Below, piece by piece: positions 1 to 12,690 of a stretch of 64,000 nucleotides of DNA. The stretch spans positions 66,109 through 130,108 of the forward strand of contig MNCI01018957.1 of NCBI GenBank assembly GCA_015680685.1, read 5' to 3'. The notes under the pieces are model-generated. The model made no database searches. It worked only from the letters and a program-made list of their open reading frames with translations, and was not told the origin of the DNA. The DNA comes from Gnetum montanum (Eukaryota; Streptophyta; Gnetopsida; Gnetales; Gnetaceae). Positions within the stretch are counted from its first letter, which is position 1; every line of letters starts with the position of its first letter. Position numbers and translations under genes: made by a program.

Positions 1-219
1 TAGCATATGACATGGTTAAGGTAGATATATTACTAAACACATTAGATGTTACACTAATAGCTAAGGTTGCTATGGCATCAGCTAGAATGTTCTCAGTTCA
101 TGGTACATGTTGGATATTAACATTTATAAATTGTTGCATTAGTTTCTTCCTAAGTCATAATAAGGTTGTAAATGTTTGGCTTTACATGCATAAACCTATG
201 TTGCTTGATTAACCACAAG

Positions 220-540
220 TTATGAATCACCTTTAATCATTAGGCATTTGATATCTTGATCATACACTACCATCATTCCCCTAATCAATCCTTCATATTC
301 CACTACATTGTTTGTACATGGGAATTTGAAATAGTAAGCGAAGGGTTGGATTTCACCTGACAAGGGTGTTATGATGCCATTAACACTTACCTCATGCCTA
401 GTTGAAGCTCTATCAAAGTGCATAGTGACCTCATAGTCCTTGACTACATTGCTAACAATGTTGACATGCTCATTAGGAAATTCAAGGTCTATGGCTGCAT
501 GGTCTTCTAGGAGTGAAGTAGTAAGCTGTGTGGCTATCAC
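220..540 (-). pseudogene. Tat-lineage archaeal-type RNase H fragment
   Basis: The 106-residue open stretch shows the layout of the extra RNase H of plant Tat-lineage Ty3/gypsy elements: a strand like 'MHFDRAS' (family FDGAS), then 'GIITPLSGEIQPFAYYF', 'CTNNVVEYEGLI' (family CTNNxAEYEAL) and 'IKGDS'. This enzyme removes the RNA strand during reverse transcription. It lies downstream, on the minus strand, of the RT at 1361-1870, as expected for RT then RNase H. Integrase would lie beyond the left edge of the window. The copy is dead: the upstream linker carries stops and frame changes. Identification rests on motif order. Confidence 0.72.
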
Positions 541-1360
541 TTGGCCTTTTATTAATGCTTGAAAAATGTAATGAAGGTTGAATGCGACTATTGTGGCTTT
601 CCAATGAGTGATATGACTACTATTGTAGATATTGGTCGTTATGGCTCTAAGTATGTTGTCCTTACAGGTGATATTGACCTATTCCCTAAAGAGGGAGTAC
701 CACCACTTCTTCAATGAGAAGACTAGGGCTAGACAATACTTCTCTACTTCAATGTATAGAGTCTCATGGGAAACTAATGCATGGCTTAGGTAGTATATGG
801 GAAGATCTACTTCATCATTTCAATTCTGACAGAGCAAAGAGGCAATGGATGTGTCAGAGATAGCAAAGTAGATGTAAAAAGGCTTATCCTCTTGTGATGG
901 ATAGACTGTCAGTAATTATACCAACTCTTGCTTAAGGTTTTGAAAGGTTTATTGACATTAATTTATCCACTCATAGTGAACTCCTTTCTTAAGAAAGTAT
1001 TGCATGGGTTATAACTTATCTGTAACCTAATGATAAACCTAAAGAAAATGGTAATCTTCCTTGCAATCCCCAAAGCTCCTTAAGGTTAGTTGGTGCTGCC
1101 AAGTTGGATATTGCTTTAGCCTTATCAGGATCAACATGTATTCCTAATTCAAATACTACAAAGTCAAGCATCTTATTAGTTTTGATGCCAAAGACATACT
1201 TCTTGGGATTATGCCTAAGCTCATATTTGAGACATCATTTCAACACAAGGTCAAGGTCATGCGCATGGTTGTTGGCCACTTTGTACTTAACAGCTATATT
1301 ATCTACATAGTCATTGATCAATCCTAGCATATAGTAACTAAAGATATACGTTGTCACTCT
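541..1360 (-). pseudogene. Degraded RT C-terminus / RNase H connection (Tat-like)
   Basis: This stretch joins the RT and the archaeal-type RNase H of the same minus-strand element. I can read only scattered similarity because stops and frameshifts occur in all frames. By position it should hold the RT thumb and the ordinary gypsy RNase H. No intact ORF is supported, and the plus-strand ORF near 1104-1310 is taken as a shadow. Confidence 0.4.
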
Positions 1361-2230
1361 TTAGTAGGTTGCCCCTACATTCTTTAGGTAAAAGGGCATC
1401 ATGGTGTAACAAAAGGTACCCAAAGGGATCATGAAGGTCATACTAAGCTGATGTTCTAAGTTAATCCTAATTTGTTTGTATCCCAAGAACCCATCCATGA
1501 AAGATAGCAATGCATGTCCAACCATAGTATCAATAAGTTGATCAATGCTAGGCAAAGGGAAATCATCTTGGATGGTTGCCTTATTTAGGTTTTGGAAATT
1601 AATACATATACATATACTCCTATTTTTCCTATGAACTACCACTATGTTGGACACCCATTCTATGTAATTGATAGCTCTAATGAAACCAACTTGGTAGAAT
1701 TTTGTGAGTTCATCACAAACTTCCAAGGCTAAATCTAGACTAATCTTGCAAACTTTATGCTTAACTGGTCTAATACTAGGATTGAGTATGATGTTATGTT
1801 TCACTAGGCATGGATCAAGACCTAGAATATCTTCATATGACCATGCAAAGGCCTTAATGTTATCCTAGAGGACCTTGGTAATGGCTTAAGCTTGTTGCGG
1901 TTCCAATGATGAACTTAATTTAGTGTTTTCTCCTTACTACTGTGCATCATGAAAGGAACCTCAACTAGAGAACCCTCCATGATATCACCAGCCTCAAGGT
2001 CAAGGGCTTTAACCAAGTTTTTAGGCCATTCTATAGGTTTCTCTATTGAGGCTATGTGGTTGGTTAGACTCCCATGCTCAAGATTTAGGCAATTAAGGTC
2101 AATACATCATTCAACATCACCATGAGGCCCACTTAGACTCAAAACAACACTGAATTACATCTAAATGTCCAAACTCTAATCTTTCATATCAACCATAAGT
2201 AAATTAAGTGGCATGTGTGTGATAAAATTA
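1361..2230 (-). pseudogene. Tat-like reverse transcriptase with upstream linker
   Basis: Minus-strand reading gives the usual Tat pre-RT segment ('AWSYEDI', 'GLDP', 'RPVKHK') followed by RT motifs: 'GFIRAINYIEWVSNIVVV', 'NFQNLNKATIQDDFPLPSID', 'MVGHALLSFMDGFLGYKQI' and 'MTFMIPLGTFCYTMMPF'. These correspond to the fingers and early palm of a Ty3/gypsy RT; the catalytic YxDD part is beyond the open stretch and not intact. Upstream, 1871-2230 reads as pol linker ('IEKPIEWPKNLVKALDLEAG', 'GSLVEVPFMMHSSKEKTLN') with stops. Coding similarity ends near 2230, where the unassigned insert starts. Same element as the protease and gag at 5-8.3 kb. Confidence 0.75.
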
Positions 2231-4985
2231 GTAAACAATGCCAAAATAAAGAAAAATACTCTAGGAATAGCCCAAATATGTTAAGCTAAAGGCTAAACAA
2301 GGTTTAAGAAAGGCTGTCTAAAGGTTACCAAAGGTAGGTGAAGACAAATAAGATGAAACAAAGGCTAAATGATAGTAGAATAGAATCAAATGAAGGCTAA
2401 ATTATGATCAAATGATGATCACGCACCATTAAATGAGGTTTAGCAAGACTTACACATGGTGAAAAAAGGTCATATAGGATAGGATAAGGTAGATGTGGTG
2501 AACCAAAAGGCTAACTATCATGGCACAAAGCCACATGATAGCTAAACAATACCAAATGGGATCAAATGGAGCCCAAATGGTGATCGAATGAGGCAAAATG
2601 ACAACTTAACAATGATCAAGCACCCCCAAAAGATTTTAAACAAGGCTTGAACATAGCCAACTAAGGTCATAAAAGTCAAAATAAAGTGAACAAGGTAGAC
2701 CCAAGGTCCACTAACATGGAATATACCTATAGGATAGCCACATAATGATAATCGATGTTAAATGAGACTTAAATAATGGTCAAATCACATAAAATGATGT
2801 TCTAAAGAGTAAAATAAGGGCACAATGGTGTTCGATGAAGTAAATCATTGTCAAACCCAGTTCTCTAAGATCAAATGATGCCAAATGATAGAGACATTAA
2901 TGGAATAAAGCCAAATGATGTTAAGATGAAAATATGAAGTCAAATGACATCAAATGATAGGGCAACAAAGGTCAATAATGCATACCAAGTTCAAATCAAG
3001 TTAGTGAAATAAGTTCAAATGGATTAAGGTAGAAAACATATGGTAGAACATGATTTTTAATGATCAAAAACATTAATAAATTTTTTCATACAAAAAAAAA
3101 TTAATAAATTTCTGTCTTTTCAAGTTTGGTATTTTAGTTTATTGTTTAACAATTCAAACAACTATAGAATCATTGAATTTTTTTCTACAATTAGTTTTCT
3201 ATGAATTTTTTCATAAGCTAGCGCAAAGTGAGATTTTTGGCTTTCACAGTTTATTTTTTTCATGTTACTTTTGCATTCTTTTTTCTACAAAAATGGTTAA
3301 GAATTTTTAGATTTTTAGGTTGTGGGTTTTTAGTTTGGGGTTTAATAGTTTAAATGGCTATGGAATCACTAAATTTTGATCTACTATTAGTTAGAATTTG
3401 GAATTAATTTTATTAGTTTAAAATAATTTTTGATATTTTTTATTAGTGATCCTGTATGTCCATTTTCTCTAGCTTCATGTTATTATGCAATTTTTGTTTG
3501 AATTTGGTTATGGTTTTAGGATTTTATAAAAGATGTTTTCTAAGCTTGGGACTACAATGTAGATTCCCAATTTTGTTGAATTTCATGTATACTCAATTCC
3601 TAGCCTTAGAAAAAAAAATTTTAGTTCTAAATATCATTTTGTTATTATGTAAGCTGCCTTGTACAGTTTCAATTTTGATTATGGAAACTATAAATCTCCT
3701 TGGTTGTACTAGCAGCATTGGTGTAGTTTTTGCATTTTCATAGTGGTGTTTAAAGGTTCTTAAGGTCATTTATATGTTGGATTTTAGTTTTCAACAACCA
3801 CTTGATTTTTTTTTTCAAAACTTTTAACTAGCTTTTCTAGAGTTTTTACTATGGCTAATTTCACTATTAACTAGGATTTTTAGCAAAATTTTGTAAAATT
3901 CAAATTGGTGTTTTTGTGATTGTTGTTATAGGTACAAGACAGTTTTTATGGTTTTGATATTTTTACATAAAAACCTTTAATATTTTATGTATATTCCACC
4001 ATAAAACTGCTATTTGTTGTTAGTATGTTACTATTTTTACTTAGTCTTTCATGAAAGTTGTTCATAGATTTGCTTTAGTTCTAAGTGATTAAAACTGTAG
4101 ATTTGGTTTCACGTTATGTTGATTACTAATTAAAATTATGTTATTGGGGCACAGGTACAAGGTGACACTGGTGGCCCTAGTGATGAAGATGGAAGTACTC
4201 CTCAACCTCCTCTAGGAGTCCCTTAGTACCATCATTTGGTTATTGTCTTTAGTTATCTCTACTTGTTATGATGTTGATCATGTTATTATGACGTTGTGGC
4301 TAGAGTTAGCCATGGATGTTTGAGAGATAGTTTATTATTTTACATATTGTTTAAACCTATTTCATGCTATTTAACAAACATTTAGACTATTATTATTTTT
4401 AAATTTTAATTTCGTTAATATGTTTTAATGCTTAATGTTTTATTCATGTTATATGTTTTATGTTTTCATTCATGTTATAGGGCTATATTGGTTAAATAAG
4501 TAAAATGGCTATAATGTAAAATAGGTTGTAAATGATGATAAGAGGTTTTCTAGTTTTAGGCCATCGCAAGCCATGCGTTATTTGCCAATTTTAGGCCATG
4601 GTGTGCCTCACATTTTGCCAGTTTTAGGCCATGGTAGATCCTAGGTTTTGCCAGTTTTAGGCCATGGTGGGCCTTAGGTTTTGCCAATTTAAGGCCATGG
4701 TGGACCCTACATTTTGGAAAGGAAATTTTTTTATCATGTTTTTACATTTTAAAATTTTTATGACTTTTTAGGTTTTAACATTTTTATGGTATATTCATGT
4801 TTCATTTTTAAAATAAAAGGCATAAAAGGTAACTTGTAAATGAAAGCGAATCTTAGGCTATGCATGAAGTAAATCCAAATAATGTAAAACAAAGTAAAGA
4901 AAAAATGGTGTATGGAAATAATATTTAAATTAGACTAAGAAGGCTATAAGAAAATAAGGCTACATGGTTATAGGTGCAAGGGTGA
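2231..4985. other. Unassigned 2.75 kb insert splitting the Tat-like pol
   Basis: This segment separates minus-strand pol linker (to about 2230) from protease-side coding sequence (from about 4986), so it is probably an insertion. The left third (2231-3050) is a purine-rich run of loose repeats around 'aaggctaa' and 'caaatgatg'; 'aaggcta' recurs at the right end (4940-4970). The middle is AT-rich, with two imperfect copies of a ~100 bp stretch near 3125-3240 and 3315-3420. At 4154-4227 a short open plus-strand reading follows a 'cacag' acceptor-like site. Repeats inside both ends suggest a DNA transposon, but I found no terminal inverted repeat or target duplication. No coding function is assigned. 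Confidence 0.4.
4554..4716 (+). repeat. 33-bp tandem repeat, about 5 degenerate copies
   Basis: The motif 'ttttaggccatgg' recurs at 4554, 4589, 4622, 4655 and about 4688, with spacing 35, 33, 33 and 33 bp. Copies differ in the segment after 'ccatgg' ('tgtgcctca', 'tagatcctag', 'tgggccttag', 'tggaccctac') but keep 'ttttgcca'. It lies in the right half of the unassigned insert. No coding role is evident. Confidence 0.85.
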
Positions 4986-5860
4986 GCGAATTGAATGGGG
5001 AATACATTAATTGTGCAAGTGCTTCCTAATCTTTGTAAGATTAGGAAATGTGTATGGCCTACTTTGTACAATCTTGTATTCCCCATTTCCTTCCCTAACC
5101 ATGTTGAAGGGAAGCTCTTTCCATGGTGTGTTCATGAATCCATCATTGTTAAGTTTGGCCTCTCCTACTCTATCGAGCTTCTCAACCACGTGGTTAATAG
5201 TAGGAGCTTCTTCTTGAAACTCCACTTTAGGTCCTTATCCAATGTTAACATTGTTGACCACCAAAGGAACTACACTATTTTCATGGATGATTATTTCACC
5301 TCTCTCTTAAGGTAGGTGAGCTTCTTGGTGTATGGGAGAAGAAACAACTCATAATTGATCTTGCCAAGGCCTCTCCAAGATAAGATTAAATCCTGGTGTT
5401 TCTTCAGTCACTAAGAAGTTGGATTTTATGGAAAATTATTCCCCTACCACATAGTCTAACAAAATGAAGCCTTTTATAAGCACCCAAGATCCATTGAAGG
5501 ATTTAAGAATAGAAGTTGAAGTGTATTGCATGTGCTCCATTAGGCTTAAACATTCGATAATGATATAGGGTATTACATTAGTTGCCACTCCATCATCAAC
5601 ATGCACCCTATACACTTTGTATTGTCCTACTCTTATGGTTATAAACAAGGAATCTTTGGTTGTCTTACCATCTTGGGGGTTGATTTTGTTTCTTCTGTTA
5701 GTGATGGAGGTACCATCACTATGTGGATGGACTCCTCACTAGTGGGGATGTCCTCACTAACGGGAATAGAAGTTAACATATTTAATAGCACCTTATAGTG
5801 AGAAATGAAGGTTATGACCAAGTCACACAAGCTAAGAAATGTGTTTTTTTGCTTTAGAGA
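4986..5860 (-). pseudogene. Tat-like aspartic protease and flanking linker
   Basis: The 70-residue open stretch at 5436-5648 has a retroviral-type protease core: 'VGQYKVYRVHVDDGVATNVI' matches the family pattern around the catalytic D(S/T)G, here DDG, so the active site is altered. Downstream, 5230-5430 reads 'GFNLILERPW' (family GFNAILGRPW) and 'HQEAHLP', the C-terminal part of the protease domain. The ORF at 5007-5225 continues the protease-RT linker. The protease would cut the Gag-Pol polyprotein in the particle. The frame breaks at least once between 5640 and 5830, so the copy is not functional. Confidence 0.65.
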
Positions 5861-8262
5861 CTATTTGACCTACTCCATGGCATTAAGGAAGTCCTTGTCA
5901 TTGGTTTTCAATTTCTTGTTCTTGTTATCCTTAACTTTCTTCATGCATCCCAGGATGTGAACTTTGTGTTTCAATTGTTGTGGCTTGGCTTCTTTCCCTT
6001 TTCCTTACTCTTTGGTCTCCTCCTATGGTTGACTAGTCGAAGTAGCCTAAGCATCAGAGCTCATTGGGATAAATGAGATAGGAGTAGGCTTCGGTGGGCC
6101 TACTTCCTTCCATGCCTTGGCCTACTTGTTGTCTTTGTTTTTAGTCTTCAATGTGAGCTTCTTGCATTATATACTTGATTTTTTGTTGTGGTAGTTTGAT
6201 TGGAAAGAAGTTGTTGCATTGGCCACCACAACGGGACATTGTTTAGTTGTTGTAATGGTTGGTTTGGTTTCAATGGGAGAGGGTACCTTGATCACAAAAG
6301 GATCCTTGGGAGGCATAGGTGATGGTATCCTTACAACAAAAGGTGACCTTCAGCTAGTTGAAGCTGAAGGGCCCCTATCATTGCAAGGAGATATGTGAAT
6401 CATGAATGGCTCCCATGCAGGTCTAGAGCTATTAGTCACATTGAATGCTGCTATAGTGTATGGGCTTTTATTGGAATTCAATGGCTCCTTGTGGACCTGC
6501 AAGGATTGGTTTTATGATCTAAATAGGTTAGAGGCATTAAGGACTAACTCCCTATTATCTATCATCTTTTGCAAGTCATCCTTGAAGACCAAGAAAAAAT
6601 CAGTGTCATGACCTAGCAATTGATGATAGTGATAGAATCGGTCAATTTTAAAGTACTTAGTCATTGATGGGTCCTCCTTGGTTGCAAGAGTAGGGTTCTT
6701 AGCAATTTTGCATAATCTATCATGCCTCTTACAGGCATTCTTGGTCATTTATTTGCATTGTATTCTTCTACTCTTTAACAGCTGATCAAGGAGTTCAAAT
6801 AGTTTTAATGGTAGCCTAGTGTACGTAGACTAGCCTTTTCATTTGAAATTAAACCTCATGTTGCCTAACGTAAATGCCTCAAATGTTGATGGTTGGTTAT
6901 TCATTATGGAAGCCTTGGGTATATTTGTTTTAGACCCCTATTTTATTTTGTTTTCTTTGGCCACAATGGCCATGGCTACATTGTTTTACCTTCCATTCTC
7001 TTTATCTTTTCAATTGTGTTGATTCTTATATGCCATGTAGGTGGGGTGGCTAGCCTCTATGGCATCCTCTATGTTCTTTGTTTAAGAAATGTTAAGTGAC
7101 CATGAGTCTAGGTAGTAGAGTTTGGACTTAATGAAATCATTAACGGCCCCCTTGAATATGGCAAGAAGATGGGCCTCAGCTATGGGTTCTGAAATCTCAT
7201 TTAGGAGAGCATTCCATCATTGTATAAATTTTTATATAGGTTCAAGGAGTCTCTTCTTGACCTTCATTAATTGGTCAAGAGTTATGTCAAGCTTCAAGTT
7301 TTACCTGAATCAGTTAACGAATTATGATATTAAGTCCTCATGTGAGGATATAGATCCTCTTGGTAATGCACGATACTAGTCTAGAGCCTTCTCCATTAAG
7401 GACATAGGAAATATTCACATTATAGTATGAAACCAGGCTTGTAACAATTAATACTCAAAATAGAATATGATAAGATGTGCATTAGAATAATCCTCATCAT
7501 TGTACTTGATGAATTAAGGTATAGGAATGCTTGATCAAAGAGTTATCTACGAGATGATAGGACTGATTAGATCATCCTAATAAAAATCCATGATTTTTTC
7601 CATTTGGGTTATGGAGGCCTTAAGCTTTCATAACTCTTCTGTAAGATCCTGGATCATTTGGAATGCCTGATCTAGACCTTGGGACATCCTAGTGGGTTGT
7701 GGAGTCTATACAAATGGTTGAGGTATGAGTTGAAAGACATGTGGCCTCATGATGATTTGTGGAAGCGAAGGAAGAGGTTGAATCATTATGGTTGTAGGGA
7801 GGCCAAATAGTGAGAAGGAGGTTGAAGTAGGTACTTGGGGAATAAAAGGTATGAATGGTGTTTTTGACTCATGGGTTATTTGGGATCCTACTACAAGACT
7901 CACTATCATAGAAAAGGGGTTATTGGTGATGATAACCATCGATGATGGCCAAGTTAACCCTGATTGTGTAGTGAACGACATAGACAAGAATTTGGGTGTG
8001 GTTTGGGGCACCAATTATGCCTAATGTTCCACTACAACATATGTTGGCCCAAACATGGTTGGATAGATAGGAAATAATGGTTAAGGGACTTGCCCCATAG
8101 ATTAGGTAGGAGATAATGAGGTAGGTACAATGGTTTGGGGAGCCAATTGTTGGAATAGACTCCCTAAGAAGTTTTCTGGTTCAAGCTCCACCTCATACTC
8201 ATCTTGTTCTTCACATTGACTCTTAAAGCTTGACTTCCCATCTTACTCATCCATCTTAATTA
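5861..8262 (-). pseudogene. Tat-like gag
   Basis: Minus-strand reading starts near 8262 with a short acidic N-terminus, then a Pro/Thr/Ser-rich region (7706-8014). The Tat capsid signature follows at 7120-7400: 'YRALPRGSISSHEDLI', 'KVKKRLLEPI' and 'EPIAEAHLLAIFKGAVNDFI', like family WyxxLxxGSIxSFeeL and Q.eSLrdFv. The C-terminal part (6512-6748) has 'KYFKIDRFYHYHQLLGHDTD', the family KYCxYHxdhGHdTe motif. A Lys-rich tail leads into the protease. Several stops and frame changes make this a pseudogene. It encodes the capsid/nucleocapsid of the same element as the pol fragments at 0.2-5.9 kb. Confidence 0.62.
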
Positions 8263-8289
8263 GATGAAACAGAATACGTGTGGGCATCG

Positions 8290-8530
8290 ATCTATATTAT
8301 TTTTTCATAAGGGGAAGGAATATATTCTTTCCCATTACAATTAATGAATTTTTGTTCACAGTTGAATTCCACCTCCACCCGTGGAATGAGAAAACTTGCT
8401 TGGATTTTGGTACATAAGAAATTATAATAATTTTCATCAATTATTGCAAAATTTGGGCTCCACCCTCTCAGTCTATGTGATTGTCTACATTCAACCATAG
8501 TATGGTATTTAGCATCATAGACCCTCACAA
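8290..8530 (-). other. Unassigned 78-codon open stretch upstream of gag
   Basis: An open minus-strand stretch just upstream of the Tat-like gag. I do not recognise the protein. The bases around 8545-8600 loosely resemble 2165-2230 (both read like 'PLNL' followed by 'DM'), so it may be a duplicated or foreign piece of gypsy coding sequence. Chance openness is possible. Confidence 0.25.
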
Positions 8531-11384
8531 CATCTTAATTAGATGTCATATCAATTAAGTTGAGGGGCAAGATGGGTGATTGGCTGAACAACATGTTTAC
8601 TAGTTTTAAAAATTGGTTTAATAAATTTTAAAATTTATTTTTAAATAAAAATTCCAATAAGTGGAATTGTTCAAAATGTAAAAAGTGGATTATGACTAGA
8701 AAATAATGTAAACTGTAACTACAAAGGTAATGCAAGTTGTAGTGGCAGTGATGTTCACTACACTTGGAAAAATGTGGAAGTTGTAGATGTATTGCAAGTA
8801 CCAAATACGCTAGTTTTTCCTGTAGTTTCTACACTAGAATGTGTATAGTAGATCATTGTATTGCCCAACCAACTGCACTGAGGTAGGTGGTGGGAAATGA
8901 GTTTTTTCTTGGTAAAACCAATCTAGGAATATTTTTTTCTGAGGTACATTGGTTTTAATAAAGTGTGAAAATTTTGGCTTTTCCAAGGACTACACTAAAG
9001 TCCTAGTAGTGTCTACACTAGCTCTCCTATAGAATTTCATAGTAGATGTATTTGGATTTTGAGTTGAGGTTGTGTTGGTTTCCAAGATATCCCAAATGTG
9101 AATTTTGTAGGTTCAAGTGTGACTACACTGGCCTTAGAAAGTCCAACAACTACTGAGAAAATAATGTAAAAGCCCAAATTACCCACAATAACTATGATGG
9201 GTATTTAGTTGTGGAAATTTGAATATCAGTGTTCATTTTATGGGTAGATGCTTGTAGGTTTTAGATTTCAAAATGTAAAAGAGTTGATTTTGGAAAATAT
9301 TTTAAAAATGTTTTAAAAGCTAGTTGAAAAATGTTTTTGAAAACCAATCAGAAAATGTTTTGAAAAATGGTTTTAGGCTAAGAATTTAGGTAGAGGCCCT
9401 CCTTCTAGCACCAAAAAAAATTGTTGTGCTGAAAAATTTGTTCGTTGGAAAAGCCAAAGATCTCAGGCATAGAAATAGTTTTTTGACCTTTAATCCCAAG
9501 GGCCTTCAAGAAAGAGGATTCAAGGTACCCTAGATGGTCTAGCCAATCACCTAGGGACTTAAAAAATGTAAATAAAAATAGAAAAATAAAATTACAAATT
9601 TGAATAAAAGTAAACACAAAATTAAACTTGAATAAAATCTACACTACGAATGAACTCATAAACTATATTAAAAAATAGCAAAATGCTCAAAGTGTAGAGT
9701 TTAAAGAGTACACATTGTGTGCCTAGATGTATAAGAAGCTTGTTTGAATAAAGCCTGCAGCTTGTTGGAGTTGGCAAGTTTTGTTTTGTAGTCAAACTCC
9801 ATGATCTAGGTACTCCCCAACTCCAATCATCAAGAGCCTCTTGCTAGTTTTTGCTTGGATCTACAACTTTTGGATGTTAACAATGTGCCCAATGGTGTTT
9901 TACTTTGGTGGCAATGGGACTATGCTAAGAGTCTCTAGTGCTCAAGTAGATTCAAATTACTTCCCAAAAGTCTTATAAAATGTTGAAATGGATTTTAAGT
10001 GCTCAAGGTTGTTATAATGGTATTGTTGTAAAAATGTCCTAGAACCTAATGAAGTGTTCCAATTTGACTTTTGTAGGCTCTAGGATTGCTGAATTTAGGC
10101 TACAAATTTTTGCCATGATTGCTCACAAATTAATACCATTTGCAAGTGTTGCAAACCATGATTCCCAGTGTAGTTGACCATTTATGGCAAGTTTTGACAC
10201 ACAAGGGTCATCAAAACTATACCAAATACTAAAAATAGTAAACAAACTTTTGTAAATACGTTGGCCTTTGAGAGCTATGTTGTCATTGTTGGAATTGGTT
10301 GAGAAATGTGGTGAATATGTTGGCCTTGTAAATACTATTAGAGATCTAAGGTGACTACGCTGGTCCTTGCTGGGAAAATAGAAAATCCAACAACTCCAAC
10401 ATTGGCCTTATAGCTTCCACATTGGATTTTATGATAACTACATTGGACATTATTCGAAAATGAAAAACCTAGCACCACCAACACTAGGTATAGGTAGTTC
10501 CAACGTAGTTGAGGCTATACCTCCACAAAAACCCATGAAAATGCCAAATTTTATAGCCCCAAGGCATTTTTCCCAAGCCCAAATATAGACATGACATTGC
10601 TTTTTCTACTTGGGAAGTGAGATAGTAGCAACTTATGAGGCATTTTTCAGCCTTAAAAAGTTAAAGTATGCAAAATTGCAACTCATGGGCTACCATCCTT
10701 ACATTTACAATAAAATATTGCCTCAAGGTGGATGGTGAAGGTTACAAGTTACAACATGCATTTTCTAGGTGGTGTTTCATCTTCCTTCCTTGGGTAAGAT
10801 TTCTTTTCCTATTTTATATGTGTTTTGAATTATTGCTTTCACAAGTGTGGCTAGACTCTGTTAGAGTACTACCTTACTTATGTAGCCTAGAACCATTTGG
10901 TCAATGTAGAGTCCAGTGTTTATGTGGTAAATAAATCTTATGGTTTTTCCTTGTTTTTTTGCACCATTCATGCCTTAAATATTAAAATACCAAAAACATA
11001 ATAAAACATTAAAACCATAAAAATATTTATTTATTTCTTATTCTAATAAGTTGTGATGATTCAACCTTACCTAAAGAGGTCACAACTTTATGGCATGGTG
11101 TTGGACCATCGACGTTGTAACTAAGAGTCATCTTATTTGTATTTGTGTGTGGTGTTACACCTTTTTCCTTGAGGGATTGCAACACAAGCATTGCCCTTGT
11201 TTCTAGGTGGGACTGTAATGTGTGTGTGTGTTTATTACTTATTTCTTATAAAGATAAAATCCAAAAAATTATAAAGCATAAAGTTATAAATATTTTTCTC
11301 GATTTCCCACCATGGCAACATGGGCTATAACTATATCATATGTATTATAATATCTTTTATATTTCTTAAATGCAACAACATATG
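8531..11384. other. Unassigned AT-rich region with recurring 'ctacactgg'-type motif
   Basis: No coding sequence is recognised here. A loose motif of the form 'actaca(c/t)tgg' or 'ctacacta' recurs roughly ten times between 8750 and 10520, and 9290-9375 has short repeats of 'aaaatgtttt'. By position it could be the 5' LTR and leader of the minus-strand Tat-like element, but I found neither a primer-binding site nor LTR ends. 10960-11300 has two AT-rich stretches that look like degenerate copies of each other. The ORFs here look like chance. Confidence 0.3.
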
Positions 11385-12690
11385 TAAGCTTTCTTGGTAA
11401 TCCACTCAACATCATCCTTGAAGCTTACAACTAGATTGCATTATGATTTGTATGATAAACCCCAGTAGTCCAAAATAAGTGATACCCCTATCAATAAACA
11501 ATATCATCACAATGTATGAAAACATCAACTAGGCATATAACACGAAGAGAACAATCATGGTAATAAAAATCGATCATGAAAATATGTATGATAGTGTGAG
11601 TTGCGAGGCTCTCCCTTTAATCATGACTACATTGGTCTTCCTAGCATGATGACTTAAGTGCATTAACTTCATCTTACACACAAAAATATTTGCCATATTA
11701 GTTAATGACATTTAGTAATAATGATTTGCTCTAGAAAGAGACCTACACCAAAGGGGATCCTCCCTTCTCCTATTTGTTTATACTAATTTCTATGCTTAGA
11801 TATGTATCTTACATAGGTGGGTAGTACAACAAAAATATGTGAATGATACCATTATTTTCAAGCACTAGTGATCCATGAATCTTGAAAGTACATCACATAC
11901 TAGAAGTGGGACCATCAACAGAAGTGCATTAGATTCTCAAGTGATACTTTTAATTTAAATTAAATTAAAAATAATATTTAATAAATATAAAAACTTAAAC
12001 TAAATAAAGAAATATATAATTTAAATATTTTATTATATTTTAATTATTCCTACCTACAAATTTATACCTAGTCTTGGCACATCCTGATGCAGCTAAACAT
12101 AATTTGAATCATGAATGCTCAATTCCCCCACTTCAAAGAATTAGATTCATTTAATGCATTGTTGTGATCAAAGCTAGTATTCCAAAATGGCACAAATTAG
12201 AATAGGGCCTCCATATTTGTGTACTTGTCTATATCCTATGTCCTAGATGTTATGTTGAAAAAATTGACAATGTATCACATGAGGTGCCTTGTCCAGTGTC
12301 TTCAACACATTGCCAATGCCTTACAAGTTATGATAAAGCCTCTCCTTGATGTGAATCTCAAAATTCTTATTTTTTATTTTCACTCAATCCTTCATGTGAG
12401 GCCAAACCCTTCATCAAATCAAATCTAAGCTTGCCACCTCGAAAGGCATATTACTCTACTCTACTAAGAAAATTTTGCTTGCCAACATTATCCTACAATC
12501 CATACCTCTTTGCATCCATCATTTTTTTGCCACCACAACCAATCATCACCTCTACTGACAATATCATCCATAATTTCATTTGCAAGAGAGAAAAACCTAG
12601 GAAAAGATTGCATCTTGTTAGTAAGGACAAAAAAAACATAACCTTAGCAATTTAAAGGTTTGTGTAATATGAGCATGAGAAACATCATCA
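11385..12690 (+). pseudogene. Eroded L1-type LINE, reverse transcriptase part
   Basis: Plus-strand reading across several frames gives L1-type RT motifs in order: 'VIKIDHENMYDSVSCEAL' near 11565-11620 (family KlDmeKAYDrVsW), 'FAILVND' near 11690, 'RDLHQRGSSL' near 11740 (family rGLRQGDPLSP), 'QKYVNDTIIFK' near 11830 (family YADDtiiF), 'ANIILQSIPLCIHHFFA' near 12485 and 'KRLHLVSKDK' near 12605. The order and spacing match plant LINE ORF2. No frame stays open and no poly-A or TSD was found. An AT-rich stretch at 11950-12055 interrupts it. Confidence 0.6.
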
